Positions 6,410-16,300 of a stretch of 22,401 nucleotides of DNA are shown here, one piece after another. The notes beneath the pieces were generated by a model that searched no databases, had not been told where the DNA came from, and worked only from the letters and a program-made list of their open reading frames with translations. Location: positions 1-22,401 of the forward strand of contig CANRFP010000012.1 of NCBI GenBank assembly GCA_947629895.1. Direction: 5' to 3'. The stretch comes from an uncultured Clostridia bacterium (GTDB lineage Bacteria > Bacillota_A > Clostridia > Christensenellales > UBA1242). The number at the start of each line of letters is the position of its first letter. Position 1 is the first letter of the stretch. The translations under genes and the position numbers were made by a program.

Positions 6410-7480
6410 ATGAAAGAAGAAAAAAAGCAAATAACACAAAAGGCAGCGGCTGCGAAATCTGCGACAACAAAAACAACCGCAAAAACGGCACAAAAAAACG
6501 TAAAAAATTCAAAAACAACAAAAAAAGTTGAAAAAACGCCTCAAAAACAAGAAAAAAATGCAAAAAAAGTGCAAAAAGTGGCAAAAACGGAAAGAAAAAC
6601 AAATGAACCACAAAAAATTGTTGGCTTCAACGGCTTGGCTTTGAACACCTATATTTATGACGATGTTGCATCGCCAAAAGCAGTTGTTGTGATTGTTCAT
6701 GGCATGATGGAGCACGCATCGAGATACAAAAACTTTGCCGAATTTTTAAACAAAAATGGTTATATTGTCATTGCCAACGACCTTAGAGGCCACGGCTTCA
6801 CAGCGGAAAGCAAAGAAAGGCTTGGCTTTGGCGAAGAGGACATTTTCACCGAAACTTTAAAAGATGAACTTAATGTTATAAACTATGCCAGCGAAACATA
6901 CAAACTGCCAATCTATGTTTTTGGACATTCTTATGGCTCAATGATAAGCCAAGTTTTAATTCAACTTACAAACAACATTGAAAAATGCGTGCTTTGCGGA
7001 ACAACAAATGGAGGCGCTGCAAACATGAGACTTGGCAACATGCTCGCCCACATCCTCACACCTTTTAGAGACCCAGAAGGGCCAGGCGGAATGATTGAAA
7101 AAATTGTTATGAAATCTTTTGAGAAAGGCTTTGACAGAGGAAATTGGCTCACACGCGATGAGGCTGTTTTTGATGCCTACAACCAAGACGAATATTGTGG
7201 CGGCAGTTTTCCTTTTGGATTTTACAGAAGTTTAATGACAAACATGGCAAAAGCAAACAAAGGGCTTGAAAAAATTGGAAATAAAAAACTGTTTTTGATT
7301 GTTGGCAGCGAGGACCCTGTTGGGCAAAAGTCCAAACAAGTTCGCAAATTGTTTAATTTATATTTAAACAACAACATAAATGCCAAACTTAAAGTTTATG
7401 AGGGCGCAAGACACGAACTTATAAACGAAACAAACAAAGATGAAGTTTATGCCGATGTTTTGAATTTCTTTGAAGAATAG
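6410..7480 (+). CDS. Monoacylglycerol lipase-like alpha/beta hydrolase with Lys-rich N-terminal extension
   Basis: A 356-residue protein. Residues 1 to about 66 are a low-complexity Lys/Ala/Thr/Gln stretch with no hydrophobic signal peptide. The rest is a Hydrolase_4-type alpha/beta hydrolase. VIVHGMMEHASRY is the monoglyceride-lipase/lysophospholipase oxyanion motif (HGxxEHxxRY). The nucleophile elbow GHSYG gives Ser174. Asp302 in GSEDPVG and His335 in GARHE complete the triad, all in the expected order. It would cleave monoacylglycerol or lysophospholipid to fatty acid and a glycerol-containing product, feeding the adjacent glycerol kinase. The AGGAGG site (6398-6403) overlaps the glpK stop. 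The next gene follows after 8 bases. The polycationic extension is unusual for this family and may bind anionic membrane, cell wall or nucleic acid (inference). Confidence 0.88.
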   Translation: MKEEKKQITQKAAAAKSATTKTTAKTAQKNVKNSKTTKKVEKTPQKQEKNAKKVQKVAKTERKTNEPQKIVGFNGLALNTYIYDDVASPKAVVVIVHGMMEHASRYKNFAEFLNKNGYIVIANDLRGHGFTAESKERLGFGEEDIFTETLKDELNVINYASETYKLPIYVFGHSYGSMISQVLIQLTNNIEKCVLCGTTNGGAANMRLGNMLAHILTPFRDPEGPGGMIEKIVMKSFEKGFDRGNWLTRDEAVFDAYNQDEYCGGSFPFGFYRSLMTNMAKANKGLEKIGNKKLFLIVGSEDPVGQKSKQVRKLFNLYLNNNINAKLKVYEGARHELINETNKDEVYADVLNFFEE

Positions 7481-7488
7481 GAGGTGTT

Positions 7489-8190
7489 ATGACAAACACA
7501 ATTTTTCTTGGAGCGTTTAGCCTTGTTTTCACTGTGCTGTTTTGCTTTTTTCGAGCAAGAAAAGCATGCGTGTTCACACTGTGTTTAAAAACAATCGCAT
7601 CCATTTGCTTTGTGTTGTGTGCAATTTTTAGCATATATTCGGTTGGAATGACCGACATCAACTTGTTCATTCTTGTTGGGCTTATTTTGGGGCTGATTGG
7701 TGACATTATGCTAGACCTAAAAATTGCATACAAAGAAGAAGAAAATCAGTATTTTGTTGCCGGAACAACCTTCTTTGCAGTTGGGCACATTTTTTACTTT
7801 GTTGCCGTTTTGCTTTACAACATACACACCCTTCCAAACAATTTGCTGTGGAACATCTTAATTTCTCTTGCCTTTGCAATTTTGTTCACTCTTGCAATTT
7901 TATTGCTTCACAAAAAATTGGGACTTAATTTTGGAAAACATATCTATCTTTGCATGGGCTATTCTTTGATACTTGCTTTTATGATGGCTTTCTCAATTTC
8001 AATAGCAATCTTTGTTCCAATGTTTTGGATTTTTGCGGCAGGCATGATTTTATTCTTGCTTTCAGACCTTGTGCTGTCAATGCAATACTTTGGTTCATAC
8101 ACTCAAAAAGTTTGGATTTATGTAAATCACCTTTTATATTACGCCGCACAAGTTTTGCTTGCTGTTCAAATCTTATATCTTGCAATTTAA
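7489..8190 (+). CDS. YhhN/TMEM86-family lysoplasmalogenase-like membrane protein
   Basis: A 233-residue membrane protein with about seven to eight hydrophobic helices. Family hallmarks are LILGLIGDIMLDL, a GTTFFAVGHIFYF segment with a helix-borne GH, FLLSDLVLSMQYF, and the closing NHLLYYAAQVLLA. These match the YhhN/TMEM86 family. Its characterised animal and bacterial members hydrolyse the vinyl-ether bond of lysoplasmalogens to release a fatty aldehyde and a glycerophospho-headgroup. The acidic residues in GDIMLD and SDLVL are likely catalytic. AGGAGG overlaps the stop of the lipase gene and the gap is 8 bases, so it is the third cistron of the glpK operon. A strong bidirectional terminator follows about 70 bases after the stop. 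Substrate specificity cannot be read from the sequence. Confidence 0.82.
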   Translation: MTNTIFLGAFSLVFTVLFCFFRARKACVFTLCLKTIASICFVLCAIFSIYSVGMTDINLFILVGLILGLIGDIMLDLKIAYKEEENQYFVAGTTFFAVGHIFYFVAVLLYNIHTLPNNLLWNILISLAFAILFTLAILLLHKKLGLNFGKHIYLCMGYSLILAFMMAFSISIAIFVPMFWIFAAGMILFLLSDLVLSMQYFGSYTQKVWIYVNHLLYYAAQVLLAVQILYLAI

Positions 8191-8260
8191 AAAATAAAAT
8201 AATTTAAAATGCAAAAATTTATTAAAAAAATATAAAAAAATGCAAATAAATTCAAAAAAT

Positions 8261-8300
8261 AATTAAAAAAACACCAAAAAAAAGGTGTTTTTTAATTTTT
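8261..8300. terminator. Bidirectional terminator in an extremely AT-rich spacer
   Basis: AATT, an A-run and CACC (8261-8275) pair with GGTG, a T-run and AATT (8284-8297) around an A-only loop. The arm is A-rich on the left and T-rich on the right, so it works in both directions, serving the YhhN gene (plus) and thymidylate kinase (minus). The whole spacer 8191-8342 is almost pure A/T, A-rich up to about 8283 and T-rich after, and holds no gene. Confidence 0.85.
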
Positions 8301-8342
8301 TATTATTATTTTTTTATTTTTGATTATTTTTAATTTATTTTT

Positions 8343-8978
8343 TTATTTATTATATATTTTTTCAAATTCAAAAACAATTTTATTAAACACATTTTCTTTT
8401 GATTGTGTTGCATCAATTATTCTGAAACGCTTTGGCTCACGCTTTGCTCTTTCCAAATATCCTTTTCTAACCTTATCATGATATTCTTTTCCTTTTGTTT
8501 CAAAGCGATCTAAATTTTTTAATTTTTCATCTTTACTTTTTCTGAGCATTCCATCTTCATAACTTATGTCAAGCAAAAAAGTCAAATCTGGAGTGGCCCC
8601 TTTGCCAATCGCAAAATTGGTGATGGATGCAATGTCTTTCAAATTCAAACTCCCCGCATAACCTTGATAAGCAAACGAACTGTCATAAAATCTGTCCATA
8701 ACAACAACTTTGCCTTTGTTTAGTGCGGGCTTAACAACACTGTCAATCAACTTGCTTCGGCTGGCGGAAAAAAGCAAAAACTCGGTGACTGCATTCATCT
8801 CTTGTTTGTTGTCCAAAAGAAGATTTCTTATCTTTTCGCCAAGTTCCGTTCCGCCTGGCTCACGCGTGAGTATGTAATCTATTTTGTTTTGTTTCAAATA
8901 TTCTTCAAAGAGTTTTATTTGCGTGCTTTTGCCACACGCTTCTCCGCCCTCAAAAGAAACAAGCATTCCTCTTTTCAT
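8343..8978 (-). CDS. tmk: Thymidylate kinase
   Basis: A 211-residue dTMP kinase that converts dTMP to dTDP for DNA synthesis. The P-loop is FEGGEACGKSTQ (family FEGxxGxGKST), with LTREPGGTELGEKIR next, then the DR motif MDRFYDSSFAYQG and a thymidylate kinase core ending in RIIDATQSKENV. The length matches the family. I chose ATG 8978 because GGAGG (8987-8983) is correctly spaced before it, whereas the ATG at 8990 lies against the site itself. It follows the Ord-like gene by 39 bases with no terminator between, so both are probably one transcript. The coding end runs into the AT-rich terminator region. Confidence 0.93.
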   Translation of the reverse strand: MKRGMLVSFEGGEACGKSTQIKLFEEYLKQNKIDYILTREPGGTELGEKIRNLLLDNKQEMNAVTEFLLFSASRSKLIDSVVKPALNKGKVVVMDRFYDSSFAYQGYAGSLNLKDIASITNFAIGKGATPDLTFLLDISYEDGMLRKSKDEKLKNLDRFETKGKEYHDKVRKGYLERAKREPKRFRIIDATQSKENVFNKIVFEFEKIYNK

Positions 8979-9017
8979 ATTTCCTCCCATTTTGTTTTTG
9001 CCAAAAAGAGAAAACTC

Positions 9018-10157
9018 TTAATGGCAATCACAGTGGCCTTCACAGCAGTGGTCTTCACATTCGCACATTTCTTCGTCTGTTATAACATATTTTTCAAGGC
9101 TCAATGTTTTGTAATAATTTTCTGGCATAAATTCGGTTGTGAAATATCCATAAGGCGCTGTTAAAACTTCTGGAATTCTGTTCACAATTGTGGCACAAGT
9201 AAGTTCCACAGTGGCTGGCCTTTCAATAACAACTCTTGTGTTTGGCTCGCCTTCAATTGTCCAATCGTTGCAGTCGAACTCTGTGCTGTCATAAACCTTT
9301 CCAATGCACTCAGTTTCAAGCACAACGCCCTCTTTTGTTGTGGTTGTGACAACAGCGCTCATTCCTGTGCAAGCGCCTTTTGGAATTGTCATGCCAAGAG
9401 TTGAACTTTTGATTGCTTTTTTTGCAATTTGTGGCACGCAAGTTTGCGTTTGGCTTTTAACTGTTAGTCCAAGTTTGCTGCAAAGCCAACCGTTTACATT
9501 CCACATATAACTTGGAGCAAACTTTCCGCTGTTTATTATCTTTTTTCTTTCAGCATCGCTCATTCTGTCAAGAGAAGCAACTTCCTTGTCAAAATCCTCT
9601 GGCGTGAGCCCTGCCCCATGCGCCCTTGCAAGTGCAATGCCATAGTCCTCAACGTTATAACTTGACTTGCCTTTGATTTTTGTGATTTTGTGTGTTGCAC
9701 CAGCAAGCACGCTGATAAGATTTCCCCAGAACACATCTTGATAGCCGCTTCCACAAATTGTGCAGCCATTTTGAATTGCAAGTTCGTTGATTTGTTTGTA
9801 AAGTTTTGGATTGCTGTTTTGTGGGAAAAATGCCTCTTCACAAGTTGAAATTGCGTTCACGCCACATCTAGCACAAATGAGAAATGCCTCTTGAATGTCT
9901 GCAAGCAAACTCATTGTTTCAACAATAACAATGTCAACCTCGTTTTCCTGCAAGAACTTTTCAAAATTTTTTGCATCTTGAACTTTGACTTTATACCTTT
10001 TCCCATCGCCAATAATTTCGCCTATATCTTTGCCAAAAAGGCTTTTATCAATGTCAAATGCGCCAACAACTTTTGCGCCTTTTTCAAACACATAGCGCAT
10101 TGTGTATTTGCTCATTTTCCCTGCCCCATATTGAACAACATTTATTTTTCTTTTCAT
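9018..10157 (-). CDS. 2,4-diaminopentanoate dehydrogenase-like (Ord-type) oxidoreductase with Cys/His-rich tail
   Basis: A 379-residue NAD(P)-dependent dehydrogenase of the dihydrodipicolinate-reductase-like superfamily. The N-terminal Rossmann segment VVQYGAGKMSKYTMRYV and the highly characteristic CEEAFFPQNS, GSGYQDVFWGNL and SSYNVEDYG stretches match 2,4-diaminopentanoate dehydrogenase of clostridial ornithine fermentation. No ora or ort genes of that pathway are in the window, so the substrate here is uncertain. The protein ends with six Cys and three His in its last 15 residues (9021-9065), a tail I do not know from this family and a likely metal site. AAAGGAGGT (10176-10168) precedes the ATG. 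Thymidylate kinase follows downstream on the same strand. Confidence 0.82.
   Translation of the reverse strand: MKRKINVVQYGAGKMSKYTMRYVFEKGAKVVGAFDIDKSLFGKDIGEIIGDGKRYKVKVQDAKNFEKFLQENEVDIVIVETMSLLADIQEAFLICARCGVNAISTCEEAFFPQNSNPKLYKQINELAIQNGCTICGSGYQDVFWGNLISVLAGATHKITKIKGKSSYNVEDYGIALARAHGAGLTPEDFDKEVASLDRMSDAERKKIINSGKFAPSYMWNVNGWLCSKLGLTVKSQTQTCVPQIAKKAIKSSTLGMTIPKGACTGMSAVVTTTTKEGVVLETECIGKVYDSTEFDCNDWTIEGEPNTRVVIERPATVELTCATIVNRIPEVLTAPYGYFTTEFMPENYYKTLSLEKYVITDEEMCECEDHCCEGHCDCH
9021..9068 (-). other. Cys/His-rich C-terminal tail of the Ord-like protein
   Basis: The last 16 codons before the stop encode MCECEDHCCEGHCDCH: six Cys, three His and four acidic residues. It follows the normal end of the dehydrogenase fold after a short acidic linker. 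The composition resembles a small metal-binding or metallochaperone tail. Function is inference. Confidence 0.7.
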
Positions 10158-10177
10158 TATTTTAAACCTCCTTTTTT

Positions 10178-10205
10178 ATTCTATAATATTTGCCAAAAAA
10201 TTCAA
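10178..10205 (-). promoter_or_regulatory. Possible promoter of the Ord-like/tmk operon
   Basis: On the minus strand TTGAAT (10205-10200), 16-base spacer and TAGAAT (10183-10178). It lies just downstream of the giant gene's terminator and about 20 bases before the ATG at 10157. TATTAT at 10188-10183 is an alternative -10 with a poorer -35. Confidence 0.4.
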
Positions 10206-10224
10206 AATAAAAACCAAATTTTGC

Positions 10225-10251
10225 AAAAAAAAGAAGAGCTTTTTGCCCTTC
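10225..10251 (-). terminator. Intrinsic terminator of the giant surface-protein gene
   Basis: On the minus strand GAAGGGC (10251-10245) pairs with GCTCTTC (10239-10233), with one G-T pair, around a 5-base loop, followed by eight T. It begins 2 bases after the TAA stop of the giant gene. Confidence 0.88.
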
Positions 10252-10253
10252 TT

Positions 10254-10390
10254 TTATTGTTTGCTTAGATACTTATTTTTCTTCTCGCGATTTCTTCTGA
10301 TAAAGTAAATTATAAGAACCGTTGCAATAAGAATCAAAGGAATTATCACAAGCAACCAAACCCACCAATATGAAATTGGTGCAGCCTTCC
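10254..10390 (-). other. C-terminal transmembrane anchor and basic tail
   Basis: After the last YAVW of the final module come a short linker (KAAPIS), a hydrophobic helix of about 22 residues (YWWVWLLVIIPLILIATVLI) and the tail RRNREKKNKYLSKQ. The arrangement is outside module, membrane, cytoplasmic basic tail. No LPXTG-type sortase signal precedes the helix, so the protein is probably held by the membrane helix itself. Confidence 0.85.
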
Positions 10391-13300
10391 AAACAGCGTA
10401 AAGCACAAGCCTTCTTTCGCCATTTTCTCCAAGCGTGAACAATTCAATAAAGTTTTCATCGATGGTAACCTTTTCAAGATTGAAGAAGGCAACTCCGCCA
10501 TTTGCTGCAAACGACCAACCAAGGAATGTTCCGCTGTTTCTAAATGTGTTTGGCCCAAGTGAAACGGATTGTCCATACTCTGCTTCAATTGTTGTAACTC
10601 CGCCTCGTCCGCCATTTGCGTTGAGCACAATAACAACAACAGTTTTCTTTCCAACAGCCTTCAAAGTGAAGTTTGTGTCAACTTGTTTAACATCAAATGG
10701 ATATTCCCTACCTGCCGAACCGGCAATTTGAGCTCCATTCAAATACCAGCTCTCAAGCGAGTAACCAATTGCTGTTGTTGCTTGCAATCTGATTGTTTCG
10801 CTGAATTTGACACTGTAGATATAATAGTTATCGCCAGTTTCCAAAAGCATCAAAGTGGAATTTTCAATATCGGTTGGAAGAACTGTGACGTCTGTGATGC
10901 CCGAGCTTCTGTCATAGGTTGCTCTGAACTGAACAGTCTTCAAGTTGTAATACAATTCCACAACTGTGAACTCTGTGCCCGCAACGATTGTGTAATTGTC
11001 TCTCCCTGCATGATTAAAGTCATATCCAATTTGAGCTTTTTGAAGAACGCTAATATCAATTTCGGTGTTTGTTGGGCCCGTCAAAGTTTCGCGAAGCCTC
11101 TCAACATATTTTCCATCAAGTTGCTCGTCATAGTGAACAACATAGTAGGTGTTTGTTCCTTCTCTCAATTCAAAGGTGAACACTTTGCTTTCAGTGATTG
11201 TGAAGATGTATGGATTTTCCTTGCTTTGAAGCGTTCCGTCAATATACCACCCTTCAAAAACATAACCTTGCAAAATCTCAGCAAAAATTTCAACTTCATC
11301 GCCATACAAATATGAGCCATTGCCACTTACGCTTGTTGCGATTCCTTCATATTCTGGCAAAGTTTCAATTTGAACTGTCAAAACTTTTAATCTAAGATAA
11401 ATTTGAACAATTGTTGTGCCATCAGCATGAAGCAAAGGTGTTTCTGAAATATCTTGTAAATCTTCGCCAATTTGAAGCAAGAATTTGAAGTCAAAATCTT
11501 CAAGATTGTAGCCAAGCAACAAGTTTTCCACCTCTTGTTCTGAGAATTGGTCTTTAAAGTTGTCTTTAATCTTGGCAATCAATTCAACAATATCTTCTCT
11601 TGTGAAGTAGTGGTTTGTTGTTCCCTCCAACTGAACATCTGTTCCAATTTGCTGATATACAAATTGGCCGTCATCAGTAAGTTCAAGCATTTGTCCAAAA
11701 TATTCAACCAAATATTTTGTGTCATTTTTTGCCACGATGGTTGCTGTTACAATCAATTCGCCGCTTGGCATTGTTAAGTTGAATGAGAGTTCATCAACTT
11801 TCACATCTTCGCCATTCAAAGAATAAGTCCAGCCAGCAAAATCATAACCAACTTCAAGTTCCAAAGACAAGGTTATAAGTTTGCCATACTTAATTCTCCA
11901 ATAATTATCTGCAGATGGAACAGCATTCGTGCCATCACACACAACTTGAATTGAGTGCTCAACAACGCCTTCATATGCGCCGTCCAATTCAATACGCAAA
12001 TCGATGTCAGCTCTGTTGTAGTAAATTGTGACAACAGTGTTTCCGTCGCCGCCAACTCTCTGCTCGCTATTTCTGCTTGAAACGTCTTGCAGAACATAAC
12101 CCTCAGGAATTTCAACTTCATAAAGTCCAAGGTCGTCATCGGTGATAACTTTGCCTGTTTGTTTAAACTTCTCAACATCGGCAACGCTTTCAAGTGTTTC
12201 ATAGGTTCCGTTAAACTCGTCTGTTTCAAACACTCTGTGAACAACAAATCTTGTTTCTTCTGCTTTTGCGTTAACTTTGATTGAAACTGAAACAGATGTC
12301 ATTGTGAATGTTAGAACATATTTTGCATAGCCTGTTTCATCATCGGTTGATGTTGTCACATGAATGTCACTCAAATCTGGCTTTGTGAACGTTCCATCTT
12401 CTGCAAAGGTGAATATGAAGCCAAAGTCTCCATCCTCAAAACTTACTGTGTCAGCAAGTGAATAGCCTTTGTATAAGATAAAGGTCAATTCAACTGAAGC
12501 GCCATAAGAATATGCTCTTGAAGTTGAGTTGCTGTAAAAGGCCTCCGTCATGGCTGCTTCAATGACAACTTCCACGTCAAGTGCAACGCGCCTTATCTCA
12601 ACTCTAATTGTTGTGCTGCCATCGCCACGAATTGTTGTTCCTGCTTCAAGAATGATGTATGGCTCTTCAAGACCTTCCATGCTGTCAAGCGTTTCATCAA
12701 TAACCGCTTCAACCATCTCTCTTGTGATTTCGCTGTCAGTTGCGCCTGTGCCTGTTCCACGGATTGGCTCTGCAAACTCATGTGTGTTTGGATCTTCAAT
12801 GTAAATCTCAACAGTGTAAGTCATATCTTGCCTTGCATCTGCCTCTGCATCAACAATGAGATTGTATGCAACCATTGTGAAGCTGCTGTCAACAAACTCA
12901 ATTTCACTTGCAAAAACAAATCTTGCATTGATGTAACCCGCTTTTGCTTCAAGAGAAAGTGTAACTTTGTCGCCAAATTTAACAACATAAACCGCACGTT
13001 CTGGGCTGCTTTCATCTTCAAGGAAGGTTGCTGTGTGTTCCGCTGTTAAGTTCACACTTTCAATGTGCTCAGAAATGTTTATTGTAACAGTGAATGTTTG
13101 TCGTTTCATAAACACGCGGATTGATTGTCCAACACCCAAATTTTCGATAACATCAAGATTGTCTTCATCAAAAACAAATCCTTCCAAGTTAACGTAATGA
13201 ACATAGCTTTCATTTTGCATTAATAGGTTGTATATATCTCGGCTGTCAACGCGCCATTCTGTCCAATAAGTAACTTCCTCGTCAACAATAATATAGTTGT

Positions 13301-16300
13301 CTTCATCTTCCAACTCTTTGTCATAGGTGCCGTCAAGTTTTTGTTTCAAAATTGTAACATCAATCTTAACTCTTCCATTTGCCCAAAGAATGTAAAGGTC
13401 AACATTTGCGCCTTGCTCTGTTGTGAGGTTTGAAACTGTTGCAGCATAGTCATATTCACATCTAATCTCAACCCTTTCTTCGCCATTCATGTAATACCAA
13501 CCAGCAAAGTCATAACCTTCATTGCTTGGCCAATCAAGGCTGCTAAATGGTGGAAGTGTTGCTGTGTCGCCATAAGCCACATCTTCAATTTTAACCACAT
13601 TTTCCTCATCGTCTTCACTGAAATGCAAAGTGATTGAATATGTAATTGGCTTCCAAATTGCATAAACTGTGATTACGTCGCCATCAACAGATGTTATGTT
13701 CCAAGCATAATCAAAGCCTTTCACTTTGTAAATTCCTGGCCCAAGTTCTTTCAATTGGTCAACGCTTTCAACTTCAATAATTTCGCCTTGTTCTGTGAGT
13801 GCCCATCCCATGAAGATGTAACCTTCTCTTGTGATTTCTGGAACTCGGCTTAAAACTCTAAGTTGTTCTGGTGTGTTGTAGTGCAGATTTTCGCTGTTTT
13901 CAAGTGTTCCTTCACCATTGTTTGCGTCATATGCAACCGAGTAAACAATTGTTCTCCAAACGCCATAAAGATGTATGCCGCCTTCATAGCCAACAAATTT
14001 TCCGCCATCTTGCCACTCTTTTGCTGCAAACACTTCGTCAAGTTCGGCATCAATTTCGGTTGCAGCAGAATTTCCAATTGCCCATCCAAGAAGAACATAT
14101 CCTTCTTCTGCAAAAGTGTTTGCAACTTCACTGTCTAGTGCAACTTCGCTGTTAAATTCAACATCAACGGTAACTTCATCTTCTTCAAAATCTTGCAAGT
14201 TTCTGTGATATGTGAGTTGATAAGTTTTAGGAGAAACGTCAATTGTTATCTTTATGTTGTGAGCAAACATTGTGAATATTGTGCTTCCTTCAAAGCCTTC
14301 ATCTTGAGGGTCTTCTGAATCTGGCTCTCTTGGCTCCTCTCTGTAAACAAAACCATTTTCATCAAGAAGTGTATATTCAAGATATACATCTTGCCCCTTG
14401 TTGTCCGTGCCTGTGATTGTTAATTTGTTGAAGGTGTAGCCTTTTGCAGCCAAAACTTGAATTGTCATTTGTGACAAATATGAAACCTCAATTGTTTTGT
14501 TGTTTTCCATCTTTTCGCTGATAGGGTCGTCTTGCCCAATTTCTGTGTGAGTGAGTGTGGCACTTGAAACCCCTTCGCCATTTGAATTTGTGCCTTTAAG
14601 CATATATCCAAATTCAACTTCAAATTGTTTTAAGGTGTATTTTGCATAAATCTTAGTGCTGCCATCGCCTTTGATGACAAAGTCTGAACTTCTGTCTTCA
14701 AACTCAACAAATTCATAGCCCACAGCGCTTTCGCCCATTTGATTCTCAAACAAAGCAAAGATGTCGTCTTCAACAATTTCGTCTCCGGTTGTTCCTTCGC
14801 AAAGAACTTCCAATTCTTGAACTTCATCAATTCTTTCAATCACAAACACAATAGTATAATTTGTGTCTTTTCTTGGAGCCCAAAGTGCAGTTGCGGTTAG
14901 GTTTTCAGCATAATTATAAGCGAACACATCACCGTCTGCAAACGTTGTGCTTCCGTCTTCTTTTTCAATCTTGCTTCCGTCTTCTTTTGTGATTTCCCAG
15001 CCAGCAAATTCATAGCCAGCATAAACAAATTCGTCAAGTTCGCTTAACAGTGTTAAGGTTGCTGTTTCTTCATATTTGAATGATTGCGAACCAAGAACCT
15101 TCTCTGTTTCACCATCGCTTGCCTTGAAAGTCAGTGTGTAAGTTTTGCGTTCTCTTGTAACAGAAATCACCAAATCTTCGGCTGGCATTGTGAAGGTGTC
15201 ACCGTTTGCATTTCCGCCAAGGATAATAAGTTTTGAAACATATCCTTCTTTATCTGGGCTGGTTATCTTAATTGTTAAGCCATGTTTAACTCTAAGTGTG
15301 TAGGTTAAGCCATCGTCTTCAGTGTGTGACAAATCTTCAATTCCAAAATCTGCTTTTGCAACGTTTTCAAAATCCAAACTGTCAATTCCTTCGCCAACAT
15401 TCACTGTGAGGTTGAAGAAGTTTCTTGTGTAATTCAACACAAGTCTGACTGCTGTGTTTGCACTGACTGTTGCCGAAAGATTGCTGCTTTCTGCATCAAA
15501 AGTGAAGTTCTCAAAATTGTCTGGTTCTGTTGAAACAGTTTCACCTATTTGAACTCCGGTTATATGTTGTTGCAATTCCAGATTTTCAACAAAATCACCC
15601 TTTTCATCTTCAAATTGGTAAATGATAAAGTATTCACCCAAATTTTCTGCTTCCCAAACTGCCCAAAGTTCATAGTCGCCAAGTCTTGTGTAAGCTTCAA
15701 ACTTGATTTCGTCTTGATTGTTGAAATCAAAATTCAAAGTTCTGCCTTCATCTGCAAGACCTTTTGAAGAAGCCCAACCTTTGAAGATGTAGTTTTCTCT
15801 TTCAAAGTCAAGCGCTGGATGAGTGTTGTTGTATATTGAATATTCTTCGCCATAAGTAACTTGAACTGCAATAGGCTCTTCTTCGTCATAAGATGCATTT
15901 CTGTAATACAAAATTTCATACTGATTTGCCCTTATTTCTGGAACAATATACAAATCAAAAGCAGGCATCGTGTAAACTGTTTCAAACGTGTCAGTGATTT
16001 CAAAAGCAAACACCAAAATGTCGTTGTAATAATATCCGTTTTCGCCAAGTGTGAGTTTCCATCTGCCATCCTTATCAGTTTCGCCTGGCAAAACTTGCCC
16101 GTCAACAGCGTTTTTGCTTGCATAAACCGAGAAGTTTTCAAAGGTGTAGCCATCATAGGTGCTAACAAACAACCTAAATTGTGAACCATAGTATGCATGC
16201 GTTCCCAAACTATTGAAGGAGCCCAAACTTGCATTTGAATGTGTGAAGGATGCAAGCCCCTTAACGTTTGTTTCAAGTCTGAGTTCAAAGGACAATCTAA

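Noticed and set aside
10370..10400. LPXTG sortase signal at the end of the giant protein
   Set aside because: No LPXTG or close variant precedes the terminal helix.
10569..11315. Long plus-strand frame of 248 codons opposite the giant gene, and others such as 17274-17894 and 20610-21242
   Set aside because: These are antisense shadows of the repeat-coding gene. They are rich in Cys, Phe and Asn from reverse-complemented codons and have no ribosome sites or family resemblance.
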